The notes under the pieces are model-generated. The model had not been told where the DNA came from and made no database searches. It saw only the letters and a program-made list of their open reading frames with translations. Position numbers and translations under genes: made by a program. This document shows positions 34,501-45,893 of a DNA stretch of 64,000 nt, piece after piece. Origin of the DNA: Gymnopus androsaceus JB14. Taxonomy: Eukaryota; Basidiomycota; Agaricomycetes; Agaricales; Omphalotaceae. Location: positions 1 to 64,000 of the forward strand of contig ML769482.1 in assembly GCA_009733575.1 (NCBI GenBank). Direction: 5' to 3'. Position 1 is the stretch's first letter. Each line of letters begins with the position of its first letter.

Positions 34501-34960
34501 CCTGATGTACCGCAGAGTCTGGGATGAAGTATGGCCTCGATTCCGTTCCATGCTCTCGAAACTCGAAACAGCGGATAAATCCAATGCGCTATCGCGTCGC
34601 GTTCGTGGAGGAGTTGGTCCAGAGTCTGTGTATACGCACTCGCACCGACTTTACCGATCCATCATTAAAACAATGACCGCTGCTTTGAAGGGTGTAGATC
34701 CTCAAGATAGCTCCAACTGGGATGTTATCATAGCGTTCAGACGTTTTCTGCATTCGGAAGCGGCTGAAGAGCTTCAACAATGTGCTCGGAAATTATACAT
34801 TGCAGCTGGCTTGGTAAACGCTGATGCTGTGTGGTTAGCTCTGGCTGCTACGTCAGGACAAGTTACTTCTAGTTCTACCAAGTTTTTATATCAATCTCAT
34901 TGGGATATAGTCCAAAATGTAGCAGTGGTATTGGATGAACTAGATTCTCCGGGTATATAA
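31501..34960 (+). CDS. TTI1: TTI1, TELO2-interacting protein (TTT complex)
   Basis: HEAT-repeat cofactor that works with Tel2 and Tti2 to mature PI3K-like kinases (TOR, ATM, ATR). Exon 1 encodes MNASTHEQSQPAFKK. A 50-nt intron leads to LKTVCVPLMGATALTASSVP and one uninterrupted exon of over 1,100 codons. Family marks include FFPIYTLLNRNESA, ERIFMVLDILCQDWWWCLEL, the C-terminal ESTGIRARILDLLTSSVPVL, IHSAWPFILNRLADAEVLVV, and LVEALAISMGSLMYRRVWDE. Helical repeats run throughout, with an acidic linker before the last repeats. It ends VLDELDSPGI at 34960. No frame break occurs, in contrast to many neighbours. Its stop is 5 bp from that of the convergent dCMP deaminase gene. Confidence 0.95.
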
Positions 34961-34965
34961 TATCG

Positions 34966-36493
34966 TTATCCGAGTACCAGGCTGTCTTCGTCGTATCCTT
35001 CCATATCTATCGTGCTCGTATCGTAGTTTTCTGCATCTGTATCTTCCTGTGGAGGCGTCGATAGACGCTGCTTTGTTGGATCAAACCTCCGCAACTGAAC
35101 TCCTGCTTCAGCAAAAAGTTTCGCCGAAGCAATATCCCTATTAAAAAACAGACTCAGCTCCAATGATGTTGAAAAAAGAGAGGGAAACTGACACTTTGTA
35201 AGAAAGATTGTACACGACGCATTCTACGCCTGTTTGGATGATTTTTATTGTGCACTTGAGGCACGGGCAGCTTTATAACATGGATGGATAAATTTGAGGT
35301 TGGAGGGATGATGTTGTGAAGACGAACGTATTGCAGTACAGCACCGATCCCTTTCCTACCCTGTCCCTCCCCGCTTCCAAAAGCGCGTTCTCTTCTGCAT
35401 GAAGACAGACGCATTCCTCGTCGTCACTACTGGCCCGTGTGCCGCCATTACAGCGAGGACATCCTCCTTCATTACAATTCCGGACGCCTCGTGGAGTTCC
35501 GTTGTACCTAATTGTGACGAGGTTATTCAGGAATACTTGGGGCAGTAATGAATGAATACGGCGCACCCAGTGGATACTATCCTCTTATCGCGTACTAATA
35601 TAGCACCTACGCGACGTTTCATGCAATTTGATCTTTGCGAGGCAAGGAGAAGCAAGCGTCTGCAATTGCGGAATGAGAAACAGCCGGAATGTAATATAAA
35701 GGCTAGCTCACCATGAAATACATATCCCAATCTGGCCTCAGATGCAATGGATTGAGCAGGTCAAGACTCTCGATATGAGCTTCAAGTGCAGATACTGAGG
35801 GGAAATCATTAACAACGCGAAGATGAATCAATTCCGATATGCTCTTCAACGAGGAGTCTCCCTTCCCGAATCGTTGTTCATCGTCTTGTGCGACAAAAGT
35901 TTGCAAAGATCCATTACTACGAGAGAAAGTGAGATGATTTCAGGGGAGGGAAGCTGTAGCTAAAAGCATTAGTACATACCTGTTCGAACGCCGAAATCGT
36001 TCAATCAACGGTGCATCCAGGCTCAAAAGCATAAAGAATGGCCTCTTGAGGAACATTTCAATTTCTCGAGGTTTCAGATCCGTTGTGACGAAATCCGACC
36101 TCCAATTGCGTGTCACATACTCGAGATTTCTGGCGGTGACCTGAAATTCATCACGGTGATGCTGCGATTGCTATTGCTATCCGTGGTGGCATTATCGGAA
36201 AATGGGGAAGGTGAAGGCAGAGGTGTCGCGTCAAAGGTCAAGAAAGAAAGATGTTTCGTAGTATGCTCGATTGCACGATCTTTTTTGGCGTTTAGGTCGT
36301 AGTTGAAGGTAAGAGAGTCGTCTGAAAGCTGTCAAATGGTGAGAATCGGTTACCGCCCTCACTGGAGCGCGCGTTTAACGTTTACCTCTCCAGGCGAAGC
36401 AAGCCGAACAGATATAAAGCCTCTCGAAGATACAAGGTAATTCTCGACTGTCGAACAACCAGAGCTTCGCGTGCCAATAATGGCGATGAACAT
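34966..36493 (-). CDS. DCD1: Deoxycytidylate (dCMP) deaminase
   Basis: Zinc enzyme converting dCMP to dUMP for dTTP synthesis. The N-terminus MFIAIIGTRSSGCSTVENYL is the P-loop-like extension also found in yeast Dcd1. The middle gives WDMYFMTLASLASQRSNCMK, RRVGAILVRDKRIVSTG, and NGTPRGVRNCNEGGCPRCNG. The zinc site is HAEENALLEAG, followed after an intron by CPCLKCTIKIIQTGVECVVY. The C-terminal tail SAKLFAEAGVQLRRFDP ends in an acidic stretch at 34966. All deaminase residues (His-Ala-Glu and PCxxC) are present. About six short introns; start chosen at the first ATG of the P-loop-like exon. Confidence 0.93.
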
Positions 36494-36618
36494 GGTAGAA
36501 AGATTGATGGACGTGAATAACACGTCGAGCCTCAGATATCATTACATTTTGTCTGATCTAGTTAACAGTAGCATACTACTCCAATACTCCAGCAAAAAAT
36601 CAACGTGTAAAAGGATCC

Positions 36619-37697
36619 CTATTTCACATTCTATAAGGCGTATTTAGTAGGTTTCATAGAGTTTGAGCATGAAAGCTCACTTGAACAGCCTTGTTCTTCT
36701 TCTTTTCTTTCGCTGCAGCTCGGCCAGCAGCTCTCTTTTCCTTTGCAGCCTTCATGTCTTTCGGGGCAGTGGTGCGTAATTGTTTGATATGTGTCGGTAT
36801 AATGGGTGTCGATCGCCTAGACTCTGCCACTGTGACTTGACTAGATAGCCAGCTGGCGGACAGTATTGAAATCGATGTGACGAGTGAGAGGATGGTCGAC
36901 AGTCCCGGCGCATTGCCCTATGAATTAAATGGTCAACATACAATTCCAGTTGAGATGGAGACGGACTTGCATTAATAGCCATCACTGCGACTCTTCGTAC
37001 CCCCAAGACTTCAGCCAATGTAAATTCAGCCCCCTGGGGAAGTGGAACAAGAATAATCGGATCTGGGGCTCTTGCAGAGTTGTATGCCGCGACGAGATGT
37101 GGAAGATGATCTATGAGCATCGGAGGATTGACGTCGGCACGACACACAAGGACTATCTTGATATTGGGTGGAGAGGAAGCAGTCTCATCTGTGGTCGTTC
37201 CGCGACGATTCCGCATCTGGGTCTCGAGGCGTTTAGTTACTTGGTTTATTCCCGTTGTGAGATGAGCGAGTATTGCTGGCGGATCAGGGACAACAAGGTC
37301 TACCTGCATTTCAGTGGCACCGGAACCTGACTCGGAAGCAGCAGTTGCTGGGTTATCCGAGCCATTTGTCGTGGCCTCGACTTGCGTCTTTTTCTTCTTT
37401 CGAGGCCGCGACTGTTTCTGTTCTCGTTTGCGCTTCCGGTTTGCCTGAGATTTAATATCCTGATATTGGGAAACACCGTCAAGCAAAGATAGAATCTGAG
37501 CAAGAACTACGTTTTGAAGATTGACAGGCACGGATGGCCTATTGAAAAATATTTAATGAACAATTAGCCTCGATTGAATAGAACTCGCACCAATGAATCC
37601 GAAAAGGATTGTCAAGAACACCTTTGAAAACGACTTTCTTTTCAGCTTGGTTTGGCTGTTGCCGGTTTGAGCCATGAGTATGAACTTTGACGGACAT
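36619..37697 (-). CDS. POP3: RNase P / MRP protein subunit Pop3
   Basis: L7Ae-like subunit of nuclear RNase P and RNase MRP (tRNA and rRNA processing). The start MSVKVHTHGSNRQQPNQAEK leads to KVVFKGVLDNPFRIHW and VPVNLQNVVLAQILSLLDGV, the Pop3 N-terminal signature. A basic KRKREQKQSRPRKKKKTQ patch follows. The conserved C-terminal half is IKIVLVCRADVNPPMLIDHL, PHLVAAYNSA and VPLPQGAEFTLAEVLGVRRV. A GC-AG intron (36918-36970) joins AVMAIN to GNAPGLSTILSLVTS. The end is a basic/alanine-rich tail AKEKRAAGRAAAKEKKKNKA, and a tiny last exon completes NVK and the stop at 36619. Divergent from the arrestin-like gene. Confidence 0.87.
36918..36970 (-). other. GC-AG intron in POP3
   Basis: ATTAAT|GCAAGT...TTCATAG|GGCAAT (53 nt). 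Removing it restores the conserved hydrophobic strand after the VRRVAVMAIN element. No GT donor nearby gives an open frame. Confidence 0.8.
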
Positions 37698-37766
37698 GAA
37701 GAGACAATGATGAGCGCTTAAGTTTAGCGCAGGCGCCACGCTTACCTCTTAAGTCCAACGTTCATC
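37698..37766. promoter_or_regulatory. Very short divergent promoter, POP3 / arrestin-like gene
   Basis: 69 bp separate the two start codons. Both genes must share this core promoter region or initiate inside each other's leader. Confidence 0.5.
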
Positions 37767-40697
37767 ATGGCTGACCTAGGACTAGATATTAGCTCTGTGA
37801 GCCAGCGGAATGCTTCAAGAAATGTTTCTATCAACGGCGGAAGCTCTCTACGATCTGCGTCTTCAATGCACGGTTTGCTCCAGGCTGAGCAAGGAGAAGC
37901 TATGGTTGAATTGGATGTTGGAAATGGTACCTCTGGCTTCAAAGAAGGCTCGCGCATAATCCCTCAGTCGATGGATTCCTGTACAGATTCGCTCCGCAGC
38001 TCAGAATCGAGCGTCATCAGCCAGGACTGGTCTCCAGAGAAAGCATCTCTCTCGCGTCATGGCACTCTCCTCTCTACAAATGCTACGCCTAGCCGAAACG
38101 CCGCTGAACTCAAGTCAGTTCTCGGAAACGCCAACGCTCGACTGAAAGCCAGGCGCTTCTATTGTACCTGTTGGTGCTCTGTCTTCTGCAGAGTCGACCT
38201 CTCTTGAACAAGCCAAGCTTCGCGCGCGCGTAGAAGTGGATGTGATTCCAGAAACCAACATTTTCGTTCAAGGCGGCTATATCAATGGACTGGTCAGGAT
38301 TCGCATTAGGGATCGACTAAGAAAAGAGTCCGGAGTCTTTATATCTGACGGAAAAATCAGAGTCGTTGGCTTTGAATGCATTCAGAACGAAGAAAAGCGC
38401 CATACATTCTACCAGCAATCTGTTCTTTTATCGGCTGCATCTCCATCCTCCGAATATCTCTACGACTCGCCTCCAGATAACGAAGGATTCTATGCAGCTA
38501 AAGAGGGCGTTCACGTCTTACCGTTTTCGATGTATCTGACTTTGGGAGGAGGAGAGGGTTCTCCGAAAGGTACCATCGCTCCTCATAATGGTATTGCTGT
38601 ACGATATATCGTCATGATGTGTGTTTTCTCTTTGATTTTATTTCCTTGTTCATTCTGACGATCCTCATACAGTTCTGTCAAACTTAAGGAGATCGAGACT
38701 GACCGGCGCTCCATAGCGCACTTCTACCGTGACTGTGAAATCTGGCCTCGCCTGAACCCTTCCGCCATTCTAGCTCCTGCAGCACAGCTGATTCGCCAAT
38801 CCACTGCCAAGACACTCTTTATGGGAGGGAGTGGAAAAGTTGGGTTGACAGCTAGCTTGCATCGCGTATACTGGGTTGCCGGTCAGCAGTGCTGTGTTAA
38901 GATTAGAGTTATCAACAAGAGCAAGAAAACCATCAAGAATCTTTCCCTAGCGCTACTGCGCTCCACTGTGACATACAAACCAAATCCTCTCTTGATGTTG
39001 ATGAATCTGATGAACACGACGCAGACGCATGTCAGACTTCTACTGTCCAGAAGCAGGTAGCTGAGAGTATACTCGAAATGGGACAACGGGACCCAACTAG
39101 AGGCCATGCTGGTGCTAAAGGCTGGTGGGCTGGCGTGGGCGCGGATGACACTAGGGACTTCTGCCATTTTCTATCTTTGCCATCGGACGCTTTATCGATC
39201 CCTCGTGCCAGACTTCTTGAAGTGGCTTATAACATACGCGTCACCATCAGTGCGGGTCCATTGTCTTCAAACCTTCACGTCCTACTTCCAATCCGCATAA
39301 TCAACTTCCATTCCGTCGATCCTCCTCCTTAGCTTTCCACCCGACGACAAAGCTCTGCTCGATTTTCTGGGTCAGAATTTACCTCCCGAGATCGACGACA
39401 TCCCTGAAGAGAATGATTATGCGCCTCCCACTCTTAACGGCAGGATTTTGGGGTCACTTTCGGAAGACGATACAGCGGACGCTGAGTATGACGATAATAT
39501 CTCTCACGGCACTGATAACGAATCCGCGTCAGCATGTAGTTTCTCCTCGCGTTCTTCTATTTCGGATGATTCCCAGTCTAGACAACTTGGCAATACTACA
39601 GCTTCGGACGATAACGACGATTTCGTTCAGCAGGCGATTACTTCTCTCAAGGTCGACACCACGTACGGCGAACGTGGTGGTCGATTTGCGGATTTATACT
39701 ACACATCCGCTCCTGAAGTGTTAGATTCGGAAGCTGATCTGGCAGCTTCGGAAAACGAATTGGCCGAAACTGCAACCCCGCGTCCTCCACAAAACGAATC
39801 CCGCCTCGTTTCTCCTCATTCTAGCACCTCGAGCATCCCTGACCTAGCACGCTCGAAACCTCGAGGTCCGTCTTCATTCGCCGAACGAGTTCAGCAAAAG
39901 CTGCAAGCGAAAGAGGATCTTCCGACTGTCGACTCTAATCACGACTTCGATACGGTCATGTTGCTGAATCTTTATCGCCGACACATCCTCCTTTTGTGCT
40001 CTCTCCCGAGTCTTCCGTCGACCAGAACAAATTATCCATTCCCAGCAGATGCACATCCTCCCAAGGTGTAATCGGAATGGCACGCAAAAGGAGCTCTACT
40101 ACCGGTTCCTACTTTCGGCCTCGTCAGGAGATCCCAGATGAGGTGGAAATTTTGGACGAGGAGGGACAACAGTACGAGGATAGCGGCGAGCCTAGATCTC
40201 CGTTTGCAGAAATCGCTCGAAAGACCAGCGAGTTGTCATTGGCATCCCATGATGTAGGTCCGAAGACCGGTTCCAGGATGCTGCCAACCCCTCCTTCGAG
40301 CTCCACTGCGGACTTCCCTTCTCGTTCGGGAAGTAGTGCGCTGATGGGGAGTGCTGTTGATGACTCAAGCTCAGCCAGTGATGCTACCGACATTCAACCC
40401 GACCATGAACCTTCTGCACAGATTCGACAGGAGTTGATTGAAGATGCCATAACGAAAACCCCGAAGCAACCTGCTACAGTTCGAGCCAGATCTCACACCT
40501 TATCGATTGCTCCTTCTCATTCCAAAGACAGTCCAGCTAGCGTTGATCGATCCCCGTTGAAAGCGTCGGTAGGAGGAGGAAATTCAGTGAAAGATAGGAT
40601 TCGAATGCTGGAAGAGAAGCCAGAGCGGAGATGGGTTTGGAGGATAGTGGTCCGCTTTGATCATGTTAGCATGTCTTTTTCTTGGTTCTCTTGGTAA
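37767..40697 (+). CDS. Arrestin-domain trafficking adaptor (ART/alpha-arrestin type)
   Basis: A serine-rich N-terminus leads into an arrestin fold: RARVEVDVIPETNIFVQGGY, then INGLVRIRIRDR, ISDGKIRVVGFECIQNEEKR, and HVLPFSMYL. Then GIAVRYIVMI is joined to SVKLKEIETDRRSIAHF. The second sandwich has SGKVGLTASLHRVYWVAGQQ, KIRVINKSKKTIKNLSLALL and LEVAYNIRVTISAGPLSSNL. The C-terminal 400 residues are acidic and serine-rich with many SP sites, as in Rod1/Bul-type adaptors that recruit HECT ubiquitin ligases; no clear PPxY was seen. The frame slips four times: near 38145 (AAA run), 38986-38993, 39329-39331 and 39961-39970, the last possibly a weak intron. The C-terminal end may be altered by another intron. 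It is either error-rich sequence or a decaying gene. Confidence 0.72.
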
Positions 40698-41098
40698 TTG
40701 TAATTTGTATTTGCATTGGCTCGTAAGTAGAAGATGTAAGTATGCTGTACTCACCCTTCTTTGAAGATTACTTTCCAGTACATACTGCAGTATGTCAGTA
40801 GAAATAATCCTGAGTCGAACGGTCGTGGCCGGCTTTACGGAGCCTTCAACGTCCGGTGGCACGGTGCGGACTCAAATCGACGCGCGCGCGCCGCGTCGCA
40901 TAACTTGCGCACGCGTTCAAGTGTCGATATTATGTCATATTGACGTTGACTATCTCTACCGTAATGTTGCGAACGCAAACAAACTCGAGCTACGTTGAGG
41001 ACATTCAGACTCTCCTTGCTTCCTTCTCTGTCCCAATTTTTACAAAAGAAGGTTTGTTTGTTTTTGTACTGTGGCACCGCAGTTGATTCATTGAAATT

Positions 41099-41118
41099 TG
41101 ACATGACATGTCATGTCA
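41099..41118. repeat. Perfect 20-bp palindrome
   Basis: TGACATGACATGTCATGTCA reads the same on both strands and also contains a direct TGACA repeat. It lies about 140 bp upstream of the PLC-like start codon, so it could be a binding site for a dimeric regulator, or chance. Confidence 0.5.
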
Positions 41119-41258
41119 TTATACTCTAATTATAATAAGTATTGAATAGAATTGTGCCTCATCTCTCACTTTCTTTTCACTTTCATCTTTTCCTTTTTTC
41201 CTTCTAGCTATCCGTTGTCTTCTTGCTCTGCTGCTCTCGATACTATCGCTCTGCTAAT

Positions 41259-42885
41259 ATGCTATTCTCAAGCATGGGTCTTGTACAATCGGCAGTCGCT
41301 TTGGCGTTACTACTACTTTCTCCAGTGGATGCTGGAGCGGTCTCTGTCACTCGGCAGTGCTACAGTTTGCAATGGTTACAGTGAGGTGAGCTCTCGACCG
41401 TTAACGTTACTTATCTCCTAGTTCTGACCGTCCTCCTCGCAAGCTCTGCGACAGATCATTGGGGAACGTCACCTTTGTGGGAACTCACGATTCATACGCA
41501 GTCGGAGTAAATAACCGTAAGCCAATTTAGTATCTCACTGCCCAACGACTATAACTCTTCCCTCCCCATTGCCATTCCTATTCCCCACGCATAAATCAGT
41601 TGCCACAAATCAGGACTACAATATCACCCAGCAGCTAACGGATGGCGTCCGAATGCTGCAATCTCAGGCCCACAACTCAAGCGGCACCATCGAGCTCTGT
41701 CACACTTCTTGTGTATGTTTGTAAGAATTAACGTGTGCATCTTGAATTAAAATATTATTAGGGTCTCGAAGATGGTGGAAGCTTGGAAGCTTACCTGGCC
41801 GAAGGTTTGTCCTTTCGGCGCTCGATTTGTTCAATATTTCATTGTCCTTCTTACAGTAAAGACATGGATGGACAGTAACCCAGATGAAGTCGTGGTGTTG
41901 TTGATAGTGAACATCGACGACCTAGATGCTACCGAGTTTGCGCCTGTCTTTGTCGCTGCTGGTGTGGACACAATTTCATATCAACCTGGAGTCTCCAACA
42001 TGACAGCATCGAGTTGGCCAACTCTTGGTTCACTGATTGAAAATGGGACCCGTCTCATTACTTTCTTGGACAACCATGCAGATATCACTACGGTCCCATA
42101 TCTCCTCGATGGTAAGCATTTATCCCAAATAAAAATTGACGAGGTGCTCAGTGGTGTTTTGACAGAGTTTTCGAATATCTGGGAGACTGCCTTTGATGTC
42201 ACAGGTGCGGGTATTATCTTATGGTAGCTTTTTGTGTGCTCATTGTCCTCTACTTATAGATCAAAATGCCTTTGATTGTGCTGTGAATCGTTCGAAATAG
42301 TGCTATAGATACTTCAACCCAGATGTTTCTCATTAATCACTTCTTAGACCAGGTCAGTAAATTCGAGTCCTCTGTTTGATTGAATTGCAATAACCCACGA
42401 CCTCTAGCTTATTTTCGGACGTTAGTAAATTCGGGCCTCTTTCTGACTAAATTGCAATGACTCTCCACAGAACCCGCCCCCAGTCCCAATCAGGCAAACG
42501 AAACGAATGGAGTCTCCGGCACAGGCTCACTGGGAGCCCAAGTCGCCACTTGTGAGCAAGTGAATGGGGAGAAGCCCTAACTTCATGCTCGTCGATGTAA
42601 ACCTGTAAACTTCTTTTTCATTTGGACCAAACTGACGATGCGAATATCTAGTTTTACGAGTATGGAAATGGCTCAGTCTTTGAAGTTGCTGCAGCTGCGA
42701 ACAATGTCACATACGTACCCAAACGTATCGCCACCCCGAAGACGTCGTCGTCGTCTTCCTCCTCCTCATCGTCCAACCACGCCCAATCTTTACTTGATTC
42801 ATCCTCATACACGAACCTTTTGCGGCTGGCACCGTTGATGGTCATCCAGTGGTATTATCCTTCGGTGCTTCGACCTGTGTTCTAA
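41259..42885 (+). CDS. Secreted PI-PLC X-domain-like phosphodiesterase
   Basis: PLC-like TIM-barrel protein of the fungal secreted type. The N-terminus MLFSSMGLVQSAVALALLLL is a signal peptide ending near PVDAG. Family segments are NGYSELCDRSLGNVTFVGTH, the first catalytic His being in GTHDSYAVG, then NQDYNITQQLTDGVRMLQSQ, then AHNSSGTIELCHTSC with the second His. Next are EVKTWMDSNPDEVVVLLIVN and the late VLINHFLDQ-like motif (QMFLINHFLDQ). The tail is serine-rich (a run of about ten S), as in GPI-anchored relatives. It probably acts outside the cell on phosphoinositide or GPI-like substrates. At 41349-41354 the signal-peptide frame and the NGYSE frame differ by one base. Later introns and the C-terminus are uncertain, because a second frame also looks coding near 42820-42900. 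Confidence 0.72.
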
Positions 42886-43029
42886 ACTGCACTTCTTATG
42901 ATAAAACACTTACATTACTTGGACTTTTTTACATTTGGATCCTAGGACCTGCATCACTACTACATCGGACCAACTCAAGAGGAACTACTATTTGCATCTA
43001 CATTTGTAGCCATTTACGATTGATTTGAA

Positions 43030-43051
43030 TACTTACTTACTTACTTACTTG
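43030..43051 (+). repeat. (ACTT)n microsatellite
   Basis: About five tandem copies of ACTT in the 3' region of the PLC-like gene. Confidence 0.85.
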
Positions 43052-43255
43052 TATCTGTTAATGCGTTTTCGTCATCTGATTATCCTCATCTTAAGCCTTT
43101 CTTCGCATTAAAACGATTCAGTTCTACAAGAAGCTTCCCCTCGAAATATTTCCAGTGATAGATTGAATGAGGAGCATTAAGATAAGACAAATATACAAAG
43201 ATGGCAATTCTATGAACCAGCTACGAATATACTATGTACAGAATTATGTAGTTCG

Positions 43256-45598
43256 TCAATCGACCTCGACGCCAGGTATGATCTCCAGGCCTAATTCTTT
43301 CAATGCAAGCACACCACGACGAACCCAGTACCATCTTGCCAGGAGGATGCTGATACCACAATGAAGGAAGGGCGTTAATCGGAGCTTTGGGTATTAACGA
43401 TGTGTCTAGCTCCGAAGCTGGGAGTAGGATCTGCGAAATTACTCGCATTGAGACCAGGTGGACTTGCAGGGGGGTCAGAAAATATGTCGTCAGCACTCCA
43501 GTCTCTGGAATTCCCACTGTAATTTCTCCCCTTCCGCGACATTCAGATTGGAAGTTGAAACTAGTTCCGATTGGCTTGAAGCGTCCCCGTCCGTGCCATA
43601 CAGATACCCAGAGTCGATAAAATTTGGAGTGGGTGGTCGGGGTTGGTGTGGTACGCTTCTACGCTCCAGCCTAGGCTAATAAATGGAATTTTCCGTGCAA
43701 TTTCTCGCCGGCGTGCCGCACTAGGAGGCGAAGCTGGCAGCGTTGTTGTACCAGAGCAGTAGCTGGTGTCTGGTGACCCCAGACAAGAGCTCGGTTCTGT
43801 GGCCTGGGACTGGCTAGGAGGCAGAGGGGTAAGCGGCCTGGATGAGACATCGTCGTCCGTATCGGCATCGACGGTGATACCTATGTCGTTGCCGCTTCCG
43901 AAATGTGCCATCGAAGCCATGCTAGCATCGGTCAAAGATTCCAGTGACATCGCAGATACACCAGAGGTAGCGTCACGACGTTTACGTCTCCGCCGTTCTT
44001 TCTTCTTCTTCCCTCCGGATGGGATAGCACTTTCGATACCCTCTGGTACGCTGTCGCGATAGAGAGTATCAAGTTCTTTATCCTTCTGTTCGACTACTTT
44101 CTGCGCTTCCAAATCTCCCTCTACTGAGTCTCGAATCAACATCATCCAACTCCATGCGCTCGATCGCAAACAGCCCTTCACTTTTCACCCAAGCTGCTAC
44201 ATTGGATTCATTTTTAAGAGCATCCAACAGCCCGATGACAGCAAGTAGGATATGGTCATGATGTTTCGATAGGATTTTTGCATCACCGTATGCAATTCCC
44301 TTCTTGTTTCTTTTCCTCGGCAGCGAAATAGGCGATGTAGGGGAATGATACCGTTTGCGCTTGCCAATCCCAGCTCCGGCATCGTCGAAGTCGGTCTGGT
44401 GATCTGTTTCTGCAGGCAAATCGTTGTTTTCAGGAGGGTTTACTCTAGATCGGGCTTCCATAATACGAAGATCGCGGGCGTATAGTTTTCGTTCGTATTC
44501 GGGAACGCAAATGTGGTTATAGGGCTGCATTCGAGCCTTGAGAGGCGAGTCATCTAGAAGGAGTGTAGATTGCGCCGAGTGTGTCAATAAATCATTCCGT
44601 GTGAGGTGACTTTGTTCTATGAGTGAAGCTAGGGTAGAGGTATGGCCGCTCTTCGACTCGACATTGCTGCTATCGCTATTCGACGCCTCCGCAGCTACGC
44701 TATCCCAAGCCTGTGAGAGAGCTTTGGCTGGACCGGAGAAAGAGGATAAGGGTAGGAGATCCCAAGGTTTGGCAAGATTTTTCGTCGTTTGGGTCTTGTT
44801 CTCTGGTGAAGTCGTAAATGGACAGCTCGAATAAACTATGGCAGAGTAGCTTACTATATTGCATTTCATTGAGACCTAGGAAAGCTCTATCCCAGATGGC
44901 TACTAGTCCATCTCTTTGGCTTTTCGTGTCCTCCGCCGCACCCTGAGGAGCTTCCACATGCTCCGCATACTCTGCTACCTGTTCCATCCGAAGCATTTGC
45001 CAACCATGTCTTTGACATTTGGATACTGGGCGGAGCTCCAAATCATTGTATCCAGCCATTTCCGGGTATTTGGATGAAATAGGAATGCTTTAAAAGATGG
45101 AATATACGGCCGAGTATGTGTTGGACGGAGTGGACGGGGTTCAGGGAGAGAGTAGGGATCACGACTATTATTGGGCAGTCTGGCTTCCCTGTATAGTAGA
45201 GTCCCATTCAGATCAAGGATTAAGAGTTTCCTAGTCTGAGTAGGGTCGGTAAGGCGGATTGAAGGCTGCTCGGTGACGCTGAGGTATGAAGGACTTGGTA
45301 CTGGAATTTTATCCGGTTGGATTGTAAAATCTCGTTTTCCACGGTTGGACCTTGAATGTGGTCGCGACTGAGGTGAATCAAGGAAAGATTGGTGATGACC
45401 TTTATTCCTCGAATCATCCCAAACGATTCCAGCTTCAACGGCCCAGTCGCCTCCAGATGGCTCTGAATTATATTGGTATTCATCCACATAAGGATCTGGC
45501 TCTTCAACGTTCCCATAAGCATTGCTATAATCTAATCCATTCCTGTCGTCGTACCCGTAGTAGTCGTTGGTGTACCTAGAATTATCTCCGTAACTCAT
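43256..45598 (-). CDS. FCP1/NIF-type HAD phosphatase-like protein
   Basis: A Tyr/Asn/Asp-rich N-terminus (MSYGDNSRYTNDYYGYDDRN) precedes an FCP1-homology (NLI-interacting) domain: RKLLILDLNGTLLYR, RPYIPSFKAFLFHPNTRKWL, MIWSSAQYPNVKDMV. Then come DGLVAIWDRAFLGLNEMQYS, TKNLAKPWDLLPLSS, TLLLDDSPLKARMQPYNHIC and LAVIGLLDALKNESNVAAWV. A long basic/serine-rich region follows. The last exon reads RWYWVRRGVLALKELGLEII and ends PGVEVD at 43256. The motif is D-L-N rather than D-x-D, so the second aspartate is replaced. Two one-base slips occur: about 44985-45000 (before MEQVAEYAEHVE) and 44137-44143 (before RDSVEGDLEAQK). It is possibly a nuclear CTD-phosphatase relative; activity is uncertain. Confidence 0.78.
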
Positions 45599-45893
45599 AG
45601 GAAAGTGACAGTGTGACGGGAGGAGAACTGTAATAGCCGTTCGAGAGAGTAGCTGAGGGGATAGCAAAAAGCATAAAGCTGTCGAGAGTGCGGAAAATAA
45701 AGTGAATCACTCAATGTTCGAAGCTGCCTACACTTATTTAAGCGCTGAAGATTTTTCGGATGTGATCGTAATTGGACTATAATTACAATTAAGAAGCTAT
45801 GTATGTTACATTTGCAGTATAAAATAAATTTTTGCCAAAGAAAAGATTATGTATAATACCTCCCCGCCAGCTGCAGACAACCAAACTAGATGT

